This document shows, piece after piece, positions 1-5,434 of a DNA stretch of 5,804 nucleotides. Each line of letters opens with the position of its first letter. Position 1 is the stretch's first letter. Origin of the DNA: Solobacterium sp. (lineage in GTDB: Bacteria; Bacillota_I; Bacilli_A; Erysipelotrichales; Erysipelotrichaceae). The stretch spans positions 1 through 5,804 of the forward strand of contig JAEEYJ010000213.1 in assembly GCA_016291725.1 (NCBI GenBank), written 5' to 3'. Below the pieces are notes generated by a model. That model saw nothing but the letters and a program-made list of their open reading frames with translations, ran no database searches and was not told where the DNA came from. Made by a program: the position numbers and the translations under genes.

Positions 1-1
1 C

Positions 2-28
2 AAAAAAACCGCACGGCTGCGCGGTTTT
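2..28 (-). terminator. Intrinsic terminator of the tRNA-Thr gene
   Basis: Read on the minus strand, an 8-bp stem is formed by AAAACCGC and GCGGTTTT (plus-strand 5-12 and 21-28) around an 8-base loop, ending in a run of seven T (complement of 2-8). It begins about 9 bases after the tRNA CCA end, the expected place for a Rho-independent terminator. The plus strand also has four T after the stem, so weak termination in the other direction is possible for whatever lies left of the window. Confidence 0.85.
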
Positions 29-37
29 CCTGACTGA

Positions 38-111
38 TGGTGCCGCTTGGCAGAATTGAACTGCCAGTTCAGCATTACCATTGCTGCGTATTGCCATTAT
101 ACTAAAGCGGC
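38..111 (-). tRNA. tRNA-Thr (anticodon GGT)
   Basis: A 74-nt tRNA with encoded CCA folds perfectly on the minus strand. The acceptor stem GCCGCTT/AAGCGGC has 7 pairs, the D stem GTAT/ATAC has 4 with a minimal 7-base loop containing GG, the anticodon stem CAGCA/TGCTG has 5, and the T stem GGCAG/CTGCC has 5 with loop TTCAATT. The variable loop is 4 bases (AACT). The anticodon loop ATGGTAA gives anticodon GGT (plus-strand 77-79), which reads ACC and ACU threonine codons. Discriminator base A73 and the G1-C72 and C2-G71 pairs agree with bacterial threonine identity elements. The tRNA stands alone in this window, with its own promoter and terminator. The fold and anticodon are seen directly; the amino-acid assignment follows from the anticodon. 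Confidence 0.95.
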
Positions 112-122
112 ACAGTAAGATA

Positions 123-150
123 ATAATAGCAGATCATGCTCGAAAATCAA
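123..150 (-). promoter_or_regulatory. Promoter of tRNA-Thr
   Basis: On the minus strand, TTGATT (complement of 145-150) is followed by a 16-bp spacer and the extended -10 element TGC-TATTAT (hexamer at 123-128). Transcription would start near 116, about 5 bases before the mature tRNA 5' end, so the leader is very short. The match to a sigma-A-type promoter is good, but it is read by eye. Confidence 0.7.
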
Positions 151-173
151 CAATGAAGTGATTCAGACAGTAT

Positions 174-182
174 TGGTATAAT
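174..182 (+). promoter_or_regulatory. Extended -10 promoter of the MYG1-traX unit
   Basis: TGG-TATAAT is a perfect -10 hexamer (177-182) with a TGn extension. No good -35 element lies 16-18 bp upstream (the sequence there is about TGAAGT), as is common for extended -10 promoters. The predicted start is near 189, followed by Shine-Dalgarno GAGG at 191-194 and ATG at 204, so the leader is only about 15 bases. It diverges from the tRNA promoter; the two -10 elements are about 48 bp apart. Confidence 0.7.
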
Positions 183-203
183 GGTACTGTGAGGTAGAAA
201 ACG

Positions 204-1181
204 ATGGGAGAGAGGCTGAATCTGTATACACATGATGGTCAGTTCCACGCGGATGAAGTGTTCGCAACAGCGATGTTTTCAATCATCAGCGATGATCTGA
301 ACATTGTCAGGGGCAGTGATACGGACATTCCGCAGGATACGGTGAACTGGATCATCTATGATATCGGCGGCGGTGCACTGGACCACCATTCTGTGGAGAA
401 CAAGGAACGGAACGGGACCCATCCGGGCACGGATGTACCGTACGCAGCGTGCGGACTGGTGTGGAAGAAGTATTATCAGGAGGTCCTGGAAGCCCTGGAC
501 TGCCCGGAGAGCTATATGGTTACGGTGTTCCGGAGGATCGAGAATTCTCTGGTCATCGGAATCGACGCGGTGGACAACGGCTATGATCCGGTGCTGGACG
601 CGGTGAGCGGACTGAACCTGGATGATGCAGTGAAATCGGATATTGTCCAGCGGGCAAAGACGGGGATGAGCGTATCCCAGATCATCAAGGATTTCAATCC
701 ACCGTGGAATTCTTCCATGGATCCTTTTGATGCCTTCATGGACGCAGTAAGCTTCGCGAAGGATATCCTGCTGAACCGGATCGACAGCATCATCTCTTCT
801 CTGGACGGCCGGGACTATGTGATGCAGTGCATCTACTATTCCGGGGAACATATGATGATCATGGATGAGTTCGCACCGTGGGAAGGGGTCATCTACAGCC
901 GGTCCTCCTATGATCCGAAAGCCCATGACATCTGGTTTGTAATCTCTCCGGCACTGCGGGGAGGCTGGAACGTGCAGTGTGTACTGCTGGATTCGGATGA
1001 CCGTTCCAGCTACCGGCATGCGCTTCCTTCCGAGTGGTACGGCCTGCGCTATGAAGAGCTGCAGAAAGTATCCGGTGTAGAGACAGCGGTCTTCTGCCAT
1101 CCCAGCGGCTTCCTTGCCGGTGCCGGGACGAAGAGCGATGCAGTGCGCATGGCCAGGATTGCCATGGAGAAGACACAATAG
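204..1181 (+). CDS. MYG1/UPF0160-family putative metal-dependent phosphohydrolase (DHH-like)
   Basis: A 325-residue soluble protein without signal peptide or membrane segments, close to the usual length of bacterial MYG1 proteins. Family hallmarks appear in order: THDGQFHADE (9-18), YDIGGGALDHH (52-62, the DHH metal-binding motif), PYAACGLVWKKY (79-90), IDAVDNG (120-126) and the C-terminal HPSGFLAGAGTKSDAVRMA (299-317). The His and Asp residues in the first, second and fourth motifs are the expected divalent-metal ligands, and all are present. Eukaryotic MYG1 is described as a 3'-5' RNA exonuclease; the substrate of bacterial members is not established, so a cytoplasmic nuclease or phosphoesterase is inferred. 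The ATG has GAGG 9 bases upstream. It is the first gene of a two-gene unit with the traX-like gene, whose ATG lies 2 bases after this stop. The only long competing ORF is antisense and is judged a shadow. Confidence 0.9.
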   Translation: MGERLNLYTHDGQFHADEVFATAMFSIISDDLNIVRGSDTDIPQDTVNWIIYDIGGGALDHHSVENKERNGTHPGTDVPYAACGLVWKKYYQEVLEALDCPESYMVTVFRRIENSLVIGIDAVDNGYDPVLDAVSGLNLDDAVKSDIVQRAKTGMSVSQIIKDFNPPWNSSMDPFDAFMDAVSFAKDILLNRIDSIISSLDGRDYVMQCIYYSGEHMMIMDEFAPWEGVIYSRSSYDPKAHDIWFVISPALRGGWNVQCVLLDSDDRSSYRHALPSEWYGLRYEELQKVSGVETAVFCHPSGFLAGAGTKSDAVRMARIAMEKTQ

Positions 1182-1183
1182 AG

Positions 1184-1891
1184 ATGCAGAAGATAGAGAA
1201 ATACCGGGTACTGGACGGTACAGCGCTGAAGATCATTGCCATGATCAGTATGGTGCTGGATCATGTGGGTGCTGTATTCTTTCCCGGTGCGCGATGGATG
1301 CGCTATGCCGGGCGGATCGCAATGCCGGTGTTCGCGTTCTGCGTGGCGGAAGGCTATGCACATACCCGGGACAGAAGGAAGTACATTATCCGCATGGGCG
1401 TTTTTGCGCTGTTCAGTGAGATTCCGTTTGATCTGTTGTTCTTCGGCAGACCGGGATTCGAGCACCAGAACATCCTGGTGACCTTCTTCCTTGCCTTGAT
1501 CGCTCTGGAGCTGTTTGAGCGGCTCCGGGGAACGATGAATGAAGAAACCGGCCGGTACGGTACCGTGAGAACCATTCTCGGCAATGCTGCAGTGATCGCT
1601 GTCGCTGCCCTGGCGCTTGTGCTGCGTACGGACTATTCGATGTTCGGGGTCATTGCGGTCTTCCTGTTCTATATCTCCCGTGATATGCATCCGCTGGTCC
1701 ACAGCGGTTCAGGCACGGCTTTCCTGGCTCTGACCCGGACGATGGGGAGCTACAGAGCGACCGGGCTCAGCTTCCTTCCTCTGGCACTGTACAACGGGAA
1801 GCGGGGAAAAGGCCTGAAATGGCTGTTCTATCTATTCTATCCGGGGCATGCGCTGCTGCTGTATATGATCAGGAGGATGCTGCAGGGATGA
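1184..1891 (+). CDS. TraX-family integral membrane protein (putative acyltransferase)
   Basis: A 235-residue, strongly hydrophobic polytopic protein. TraX-family motifs include the N-terminal LKIIAMISMVLDHVGAVF (15-32, with the conserved DH at 26-27), GRIAMPVFAF (43-52), EGYAHTRDRRKYIIRM (56-71), SEIPFDLLF (78-86), the QN pair (95-96), DYSMFGV (150-156) and FYPGHALLLY (218-227). On F-type plasmids TraX is required for N-acetylation of pilin. Most Firmicutes homologues are chromosomal, away from conjugation genes, and their substrate is unknown. No tra or pilin gene is present here, so plasmid transfer is unlikely to be its role. The start is 2 bases after the MYG1 stop; the best Shine-Dalgarno, GGAGA at 1166-1170, is rather distant (13 bases), so translational coupling is likely. 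A terminator follows 13 bases after the stop. The family is confident; the reaction is inferred. Confidence 0.88.
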   Translation: MQKIEKYRVLDGTALKIIAMISMVLDHVGAVFFPGARWMRYAGRIAMPVFAFCVAEGYAHTRDRRKYIIRMGVFALFSEIPFDLLFFGRPGFEHQNILVTFFLALIALELFERLRGTMNEETGRYGTVRTILGNAAVIAVAALALVLRTDYSMFGVIAVFLFYISRDMHPLVHSGSGTAFLALTRTMGSYRATGLSFLPLALYNGKRGKGLKWLFYLFYPGHALLLYMIRRMLQG

Positions 1892-1904
1892 CGGATTCCT
1901 CATC

Positions 1905-1927
1905 GGCAGGGGTTATCCCTGCCTTTT
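1905..1927 (+). terminator. Intrinsic terminator after the traX-like gene
   Basis: GGCAGGG (1905-1911) and CCCTGCC (1917-1923) form a perfect 7-bp, mostly G-C stem around the 5-base loop GTTAT, followed by TTTTGTGTG. It lies 13 bases after the traX-like stop codon and separates the first two-gene unit from the MBOAT unit. Confidence 0.85.
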
Positions 1928-1973
1928 GTGTGCAAAATCCGTACGATGCCGTCCTTTTGTTTTTGTTTCATAG

Positions 1974-1979
1974 TAAAAT
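1974..1979 (+). promoter_or_regulatory. Possible -10 element of the MBOAT-SGNH unit
   Basis: TAAAAT lies in an AT-rich stretch 9 bases before the MBOAT ATG, after the terminator. No convincing -35 is visible; the upstream region is a pyrimidine-rich T tract (1954-1968). If used, transcription would start at about 1985-1987, leaving at most a few untranslated bases. There is no TG extension, so support is moderate at best. Confidence 0.4.
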
Positions 1980-1988
1980 AAAACAGAT

Positions 1989-3335
1989 ATGACCTATACC
2001 TCCCTGAAACTGCTGCTGTTTCTGCCTGCTGTTCTTCTGCTGTACCGTTCGGTGCCTCTGAGGCATCGCTGGCTGGTCCTGCTGGCCGGCAGCCTGGTCT
2101 TCTACGCACTGAATGCATCACCGGCAGTGCTGCTGTTTTTCCTTGTCCATGCGATGGTGAGCTACGGCTGCGGCCTTCTGGTGCAGAAGCACCGTACCCG
2201 TACCGTGCTGTTCTGCAGCATAGCAGTATCCGCGCTGCCTTTGGTCCTGATCAAGGTCCTGCCGGCAGGATCCATCATTGTTCCACTGGGCATTTCATTC
2301 TACAGCATGCAGCTGATTGCCTGGCTGGCAGACCTGTACCGGGGAAAGGCGGAAATCCCGCAGAATCCACTGCGCTTCCTGCTGTTCGTCAGCTGGTTCC
2401 CGCAGATCATCCAAGGCCCTATACCCCGGTATGAACAGCTGAACGTACAGCTGCAGGAAGGGCATGCATACAACGATGACGAACTGAATGAAGCGGTGTT
2501 CCTGATCCTGTGGGGTCTGTTCCTGAAGCTGATGATCGCGGACAGGGCAGCACCGTTCGTCAATGAAGTGTTTGATCATTATACCCTCTACAGCGGTATG
2601 TACTTCTGGGCTGCAGCTCTGCTCTACAGTGTACAGCTCTATACCGATTTCCTGTCCTGCGTGCGCCTGTGCCAGGGCATTTCCCTGCTCTTCGGCATCC
2701 GGCTGGCGGAAAACTTCAACCGTCCGTATCAGGCAAAGAGCGTGCGTGAATTCTGGCAGAGATGGCATATGAGCCTGAGTGCCTGGCTCAGGGACTATAT
2801 CTACATTCCGCTGGGCGGAAGCCGGAAGGGCAGGTCCAGACGCTGGTTCAACATCATCATTGTGTTTTTGGTGAGCGGATTCTGGCACGGCAGGGGACTG
2901 AATTATCTGTGCTGGGGCTTGATGCATGCCTTCTTTGAGATCGCTGAAGACGTGCTCGGAAAGCGCCGCCCGGCATCTGTATGCCTGACCTTCCTGTGCG
3001 TACTGGCAGGCTGGGTGGTCTTCCGGGCACCCGGACTGCGTGCCGCGTTTGCCATATTCCGCAGCCTGTTCCTGAACCTGCAGCCGGTGGTTCTCTTTGA
3101 CGGCTCCCTGCTCCGTCTCGGCATGGACGGCAAGGATACTGTGGTATTGCTTCTGTGCCTGGGACTGCTGTTCACGGTGGAGCGCTTCGGTGCAGAGGAT
3201 CTTTCCGCTGCCTTCCGGACGCTTTCCCCCTGGAAGCGCGGTCTGCTGGCCATGCTCATGATCACGGCAGTGTATGTATTCGGTGTCTACGGACACGGAT
3301 TCACCGCCGCCGGATTCATCTACGGAGGGTTCTGA
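1989..3335 (+). CDS. MBOAT-family membrane O-acyltransferase (AlgI/DltB-like)
   Basis: A 448-residue polytopic protein of the length usual for bacterial MBOAT proteins. Family signatures in order: VPLGISFYSMQLIAWLADLY (98-117), FVSWFPQIIQGPI (133-145), YTDFLSC (218-224), RPYQAKSVREFWQRWHMSLS (245-264), WLRDYIYIPLGG (266-277) and GFWHGRGLNYLCWGLMHA (297-314). H300 in FWHG is the conserved catalytic histidine, and H260 in RWH is the other conserved one. Such proteins pass acyl groups through the membrane to an extracellular partner, as in AlgI/AlgX-type, DltB/DltD-type and PatA/PatB systems. Here the partner would be the SGNH gene 2 bases downstream. The DltB assignment is not supported, because no dltA or dltC is seen. 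An in-frame TAA at 1974-1976 limits the N-terminus, so ATG 1989 is the first possible ATG and matches the family's start. No Shine-Dalgarno precedes it. The acyl group and acceptor are unknown. Confidence 0.92.
   Translation: MTYTSLKLLLFLPAVLLLYRSVPLRHRWLVLLAGSLVFYALNASPAVLLFFLVHAMVSYGCGLLVQKHRTRTVLFCSIAVSALPLVLIKVLPAGSIIVPLGISFYSMQLIAWLADLYRGKAEIPQNPLRFLLFVSWFPQIIQGPIPRYEQLNVQLQEGHAYNDDELNEAVFLILWGLFLKLMIADRAAPFVNEVFDHYTLYSGMYFWAAALLYSVQLYTDFLSCVRLCQGISLLFGIRLAENFNRPYQAKSVREFWQRWHMSLSAWLRDYIYIPLGGSRKGRSRRWFNIIIVFLVSGFWHGRGLNYLCWGLMHAFFEIAEDVLGKRRPASVCLTFLCVLAGWVVFRAPGLRAAFAIFRSLFLNLQPVVLFDGSLLRLGMDGKDTVVLLLCLGLLFTVERFGAEDLSAAFRTLSPWKRGLLAMLMITAVYVFGVYGHGFTAAGFIYGGF
3324..3329 (+). promoter_or_regulatory. 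Shine-Dalgarno that sets the SGNH gene start
   Basis: GGAGGG lies 8 bases before ATG 3338, within the last codons of the MBOAT gene. It is the strongest ribosome binding site in the window. It decides the start at 3338 over any earlier in-frame codon, the first of which is an ATG at 3155 deep inside the MBOAT gene. Confidence 0.85.
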
Positions 3336-3337
3336 TC

Positions 3338-4765
3338 ATGAAGATACTGAGGAAAGTGCTGTTTGCTGTACTGACGGTATCCCTTCTGCTGTGGATCAAT
3401 GCCGTGGAAGTACCGAAATACGATCACTCGAACTCCGACTGGCCGGCAACGACCACGGTCAAGGGGTTCTACGATATGGAGAAGGACAGTGTCGATGTGA
3501 TCTTCCTGGGATCGAGTGTAGCTGTGAATGCCTTCTCGCCCCATGAGCTCTACAACAACTTCGGCATACGCAGCTACAATCTGGCTACGGCGCACCAGAG
3601 CGTCTTCATGAGCTACTGGGTGCTCCGGGAAGCCCTGCGGTACCAGACGCCCCGGGCGGTGGTGCTGGACTGCCGGTTCTGTTTCCGGCTGAATCCGGAG
3701 GAACCGCTGAATATGTCGGAGGGTGTCATACGGCAGGTGATCGACCCGATGCAGTGGTCGGAAGTCAAGAGGGAAGCGATCCGGGATATCTGTGCGCACG
3801 ATACGTCGCAGGATGCGCTGAGCTACTACCTGACGAATCTGCGCTACCATGAGCGCTGGAAGTCACTGAATGCGGTGGATTTCAGGCTGGACCTCGATGA
3901 CCCGCTGCTGGGCTATTCCGCCGCGAAAGGGCCTTCGGAGGAGATTGACGTATTCGTTCCGTCCGATCCCGGTGCGAGAGAGCCCATGGATCCTTTGATG
4001 CTTGAGTATCTGGACCGGATCACAGCGCTCTGCGAGGAGAACAGTATACGGCTGATCCTGGTGGATGTGCCCGGCAACCATGTGAATGACGGTATCTTCA
4101 ATACCATGGTGTCCTACGCTGCCGAGCACAACCTGGGCTACTACAACTTCGCATCGAAGGAAGTCGTGGATACGTTCGGCACCATCCAGCCGTATGAGCG
4201 TCTCACCACGCACGCAGACTGGTTCGGCATGAAGAAGCTGACCCGGTTCATCGGTTCCATCCTGCAGTTCAACCATGCCATCAAGGGCGTAGAGGATCCC
4301 CAGTATGAGGACCAGACGATGTACAAAGCCGTGGAGGACAATGCGTATGTCAACCGGGCGGCAGACCTGCAGGAACTGCTGGAAATGCTGCAGAAGGACC
4401 ACTACGTGATCCTGACCGCGGTGAACGAGGACGGCTGGTGCGAGTGCACCGGGAAGGAAGAAGAACTGTGGCATGCGCTGGGATTTGCGGAGATTCCGTT
4501 CTCCGCGTCAGGATACAGCTACATCGGTGTCAGCGGGGACGCGGAGGTGCTGGACCGGCAGGCTTTGGTGCGGAAGGGGACCTTCGGCACCCACCACTGG
4601 ACCGTTTCCAGCAAGGGTGCGGACAGCGGCAGATCGGCGTCCATCCTCATCGACGGACAGGAGTACGCGCTCAATAAGAAAGGACTCAATCTGGTTGTCT
4701 TCGATACGGAGACCAACCGGGTGATCGAGTCCTGTGTACTTACAGAGAATGAACTGATCCGCTGA
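3338..4765 (+). CDS. Membrane-anchored SGNH-hydrolase-like protein with C-terminal ILEI/FAM3-like domain; partner of MBOAT
   Basis: A 475-residue protein. An N-terminal basic and hydrophobic stretch (about 1-21, KILRKVLFAVLTVSLLLWI) is a signal anchor, placing the rest outside the membrane. The SGNH-like core spans about 50-310: DVIFLGSS (53-60, with S60 as the likely nucleophile), YNLATAHQS (80-88), RLILVDVPGNH (238-248), and THADWFGMKK (291-300), which aligns with the usual HLN-x-x-G segment and supplies His292. The Asp normally three residues before that His is replaced by Leu289, so the triad looks incomplete. Residues about 354-466 form a second domain: VILTAVNEDGW and EELWHALG, SGYSYIGVSG, then SASILIDGQEYALNKKGLNL and VVFDTETNRVIES. 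This resembles bacterial ILEI/FAM3 (PF15711-like) sequences. The gene starts 2 bases after the MBOAT stop, so an extracellular acyl-transfer or esterase role on a surface glycan is inferred. DltD- or AlgX-like proteins are the nearest analogues. The gene converges on DUF937 with a 3-base gap. Confidence 0.85.
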   Translation: MKILRKVLFAVLTVSLLLWINAVEVPKYDHSNSDWPATTTVKGFYDMEKDSVDVIFLGSSVAVNAFSPHELYNNFGIRSYNLATAHQSVFMSYWVLREALRYQTPRAVVLDCRFCFRLNPEEPLNMSEGVIRQVIDPMQWSEVKREAIRDICAHDTSQDALSYYLTNLRYHERWKSLNAVDFRLDLDDPLLGYSAAKGPSEEIDVFVPSDPGAREPMDPLMLEYLDRITALCEENSIRLILVDVPGNHVNDGIFNTMVSYAAEHNLGYYNFASKEVVDTFGTIQPYERLTTHADWFGMKKLTRFIGSILQFNHAIKGVEDPQYEDQTMYKAVEDNAYVNRAADLQELLEMLQKDHYVILTAVNEDGWCECTGKEEELWHALGFAEIPFSASGYSYIGVSGDAEVLDRQALVRKGTFGTHHWTVSSKGADSGRSASILIDGQEYALNKKGLNLVVFDTETNRVIESCVLTENELIR

Positions 4766-4768
4766 GGA

Positions 4769-5320
4769 TTACTTCATCAGCATGCCCAGTACACTGAGCA
4801 TGGTGCCGACGTTCAGACCGGAGTTCTGCTTCTTTCCGGAAGCGGCGCTGACCAGAGCGAAGACATCGTTCATGTCAAAGCCGTCGCTGAGGTCGAAGCC
4901 CTGCTTCTTGCCCTGCTGGGATGTCGCTGCGGACAGCGCGCTCAGCAGTGCCGGAGCGATCAGGCTCAGCAGTGCCATGGTCTGCTTTGTGCTCAGACCG
5001 TTCTTCTTGGAGAGCTGGTTGACCGTTGCGGTCTGGTTCTGGCCGAGAATGTGCGCCAGGATCTTGGCACCGTCCACGGTGTCCGCGTGAGCGATCTGCT
5101 GCGGTACGGACTGGGTGTTCGTGTGCTGTGTCAGTGCGTTGAGCAGGGACTGTGCACCGGTCTCGGTGGAGGCGTTGTTCTGCATCGACTGCAGGAGAAC
5201 CGGCAGTGCGGAAGCGATGAGGCTGGTGGTCTGTTCCTTGGAGACGCCGGTCTTCTGTGACAGAGTCGCAGTGGAGCCGGGAGAGGTCATGGAGTCCATG
5301 ATCAGGTTAAAGAGATCCAT
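4769..5320 (-). CDS. DUF937-family protein of unknown function
   Basis: A 183-residue, Ala/Ser/Leu/Gln-rich, mainly helical protein with no signal peptide, probably cytoplasmic. It contains two copies of a DUF937-like helical repeat: TLSQKTGVSKEQTTSLIASA (19-38, continuing with LPVLLQSM) and NQLSKKNGLSTKQTMALLSL (101-120, continuing with IAPALLSAL). In each, an L-S-x-K-x-G-h-S-x-x-Q-T turn precedes a hydrophobic helix. The tail GLNVGTMLSVLGMLMK (168-183) is also typical. The function of the family is not established. The start at 5320 (MDLFNLIMDS) is chosen because DUF937 proteins begin this way and AAAGGA lies about 11 bases upstream. The reading frame is open further upstream, but that extension crosses this gene's promoter and enters the divergent peptidase gene. 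The neighbours suggest no functional link. Confidence 0.88.
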   Translation of the reverse strand: MDLFNLIMDSMTSPGSTATLSQKTGVSKEQTTSLIASALPVLLQSMQNNASTETGAQSLLNALTQHTNTQSVPQQIAHADTVDGAKILAHILGQNQTATVNQLSKKNGLSTKQTMALLSLIAPALLSALSAATSQQGKKQGFDLSDGFDMNDVFALVSAASGKKQNSGLNVGTMLSVLGMLMK

Positions 5321-5338
5321 AGGTGTAATTGTCCTTTC

Positions 5339-5360
5339 TGTATATATCCTTGTATATATC
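5339..5360 (-). repeat. Two direct 10-bp repeats, period 12, in the DUF937 leader
   Basis: On the minus strand GATATATACA occurs twice (complement of 5351-5360 and of 5339-5348), separated by 2 bases and so repeating every 12 bp. The pair lies between the predicted DUF937 transcription start (about 5363) and its Shine-Dalgarno, within the divergent intergenic region. It could be an operator or an mRNA element, or simply an AT-rich tandem duplication. Confidence 0.6.
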
Positions 5361-5369
5361 TTTGATTCT

Positions 5370-5375
5370 ATTATA
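5370..5375 (-). promoter_or_regulatory. -10 element of the DUF937 promoter
   Basis: A perfect TATAAT on the minus strand, with a weak -35 candidate TTCAAT 18 bp upstream. The predicted start near 5363 gives a leader of about 43 bases, containing the direct repeats and an AAAGGA ribosome binding site. Confidence 0.6.
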
Positions 5376-5418
5376 ACCGAAAAGAAACTGCGGATTGAAC
5401 AGGAATGTATGTCTGCTG

Positions 5419-5427
5419 TGGTAAAAT
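5419..5427 (+). promoter_or_regulatory. Extended -10 element of the M50-like peptidase gene
   Basis: TGG-TAAAAT has its hexamer at 5422-5427, with only 7 bases between the hexamer and the ATG at 5435. A start at the normal distance falls on or next to the start codon. TTGAAC at 5395-5400 resembles a -35 but is 21 bp away, too far to be standard. Confidence 0.55.
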
Positions 5428-5434
5428 TGACGGG

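Noticed and set aside
38..111. tRNA gene as an attachment site for an integrated element
   Set aside because: The tRNA is intact, and no direct repeat of its 3' end and no integrase gene was seen in the window. The flank beyond its 3' end is cut off by the window edge, so this is only weakly excluded.
279..1178. 299-codon open frame on the minus strand opposite the MYG1 gene
   Set aside because: It is wholly antisense to a gene with clear family motifs. Its translation is rich in His, Arg, Pro and Ile with no recognisable motif, and the open frame follows from the rarity of TTA, CTA and TCA codons in the sense gene.
1184..1891. TraX as evidence of a conjugative plasmid or integrated element
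   Set aside because: No other transfer, pilin, integrase or relaxase gene is present, and chromosomal TraX-like genes are common in Firmicutes.
2295..3296. 333-codon open frame on the minus strand opposite the MBOAT gene
   Set aside because: It is antisense to conserved MBOAT motifs. Its Gln/His/Glu-rich translation is the typical shadow of a CTG-rich membrane gene, and no ribosome site or family resemblance was seen.
3155..3337. In-frame upstream extension of the SGNH gene starting at ATG 3155
   Set aside because: It overlaps 181 bases of the MBOAT coding region and would bury the signal anchor. The start at 3338 has an ideal GGAGGG site and is directly followed by the membrane anchor.
3863..4474. 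203-codon minus-strand frame opposite the SGNH gene
   Set aside because: It is antisense to a recognisable coding region and shows no motifs; it is judged a composition artefact.
1989..4765. Reading the MBOAT/SGNH pair as dltB-dltD
   Set aside because: Topology and motifs are similar in general, but no dltA or dltC is adjacent, and the ILEI-like C-terminal domain is not part of DltD.
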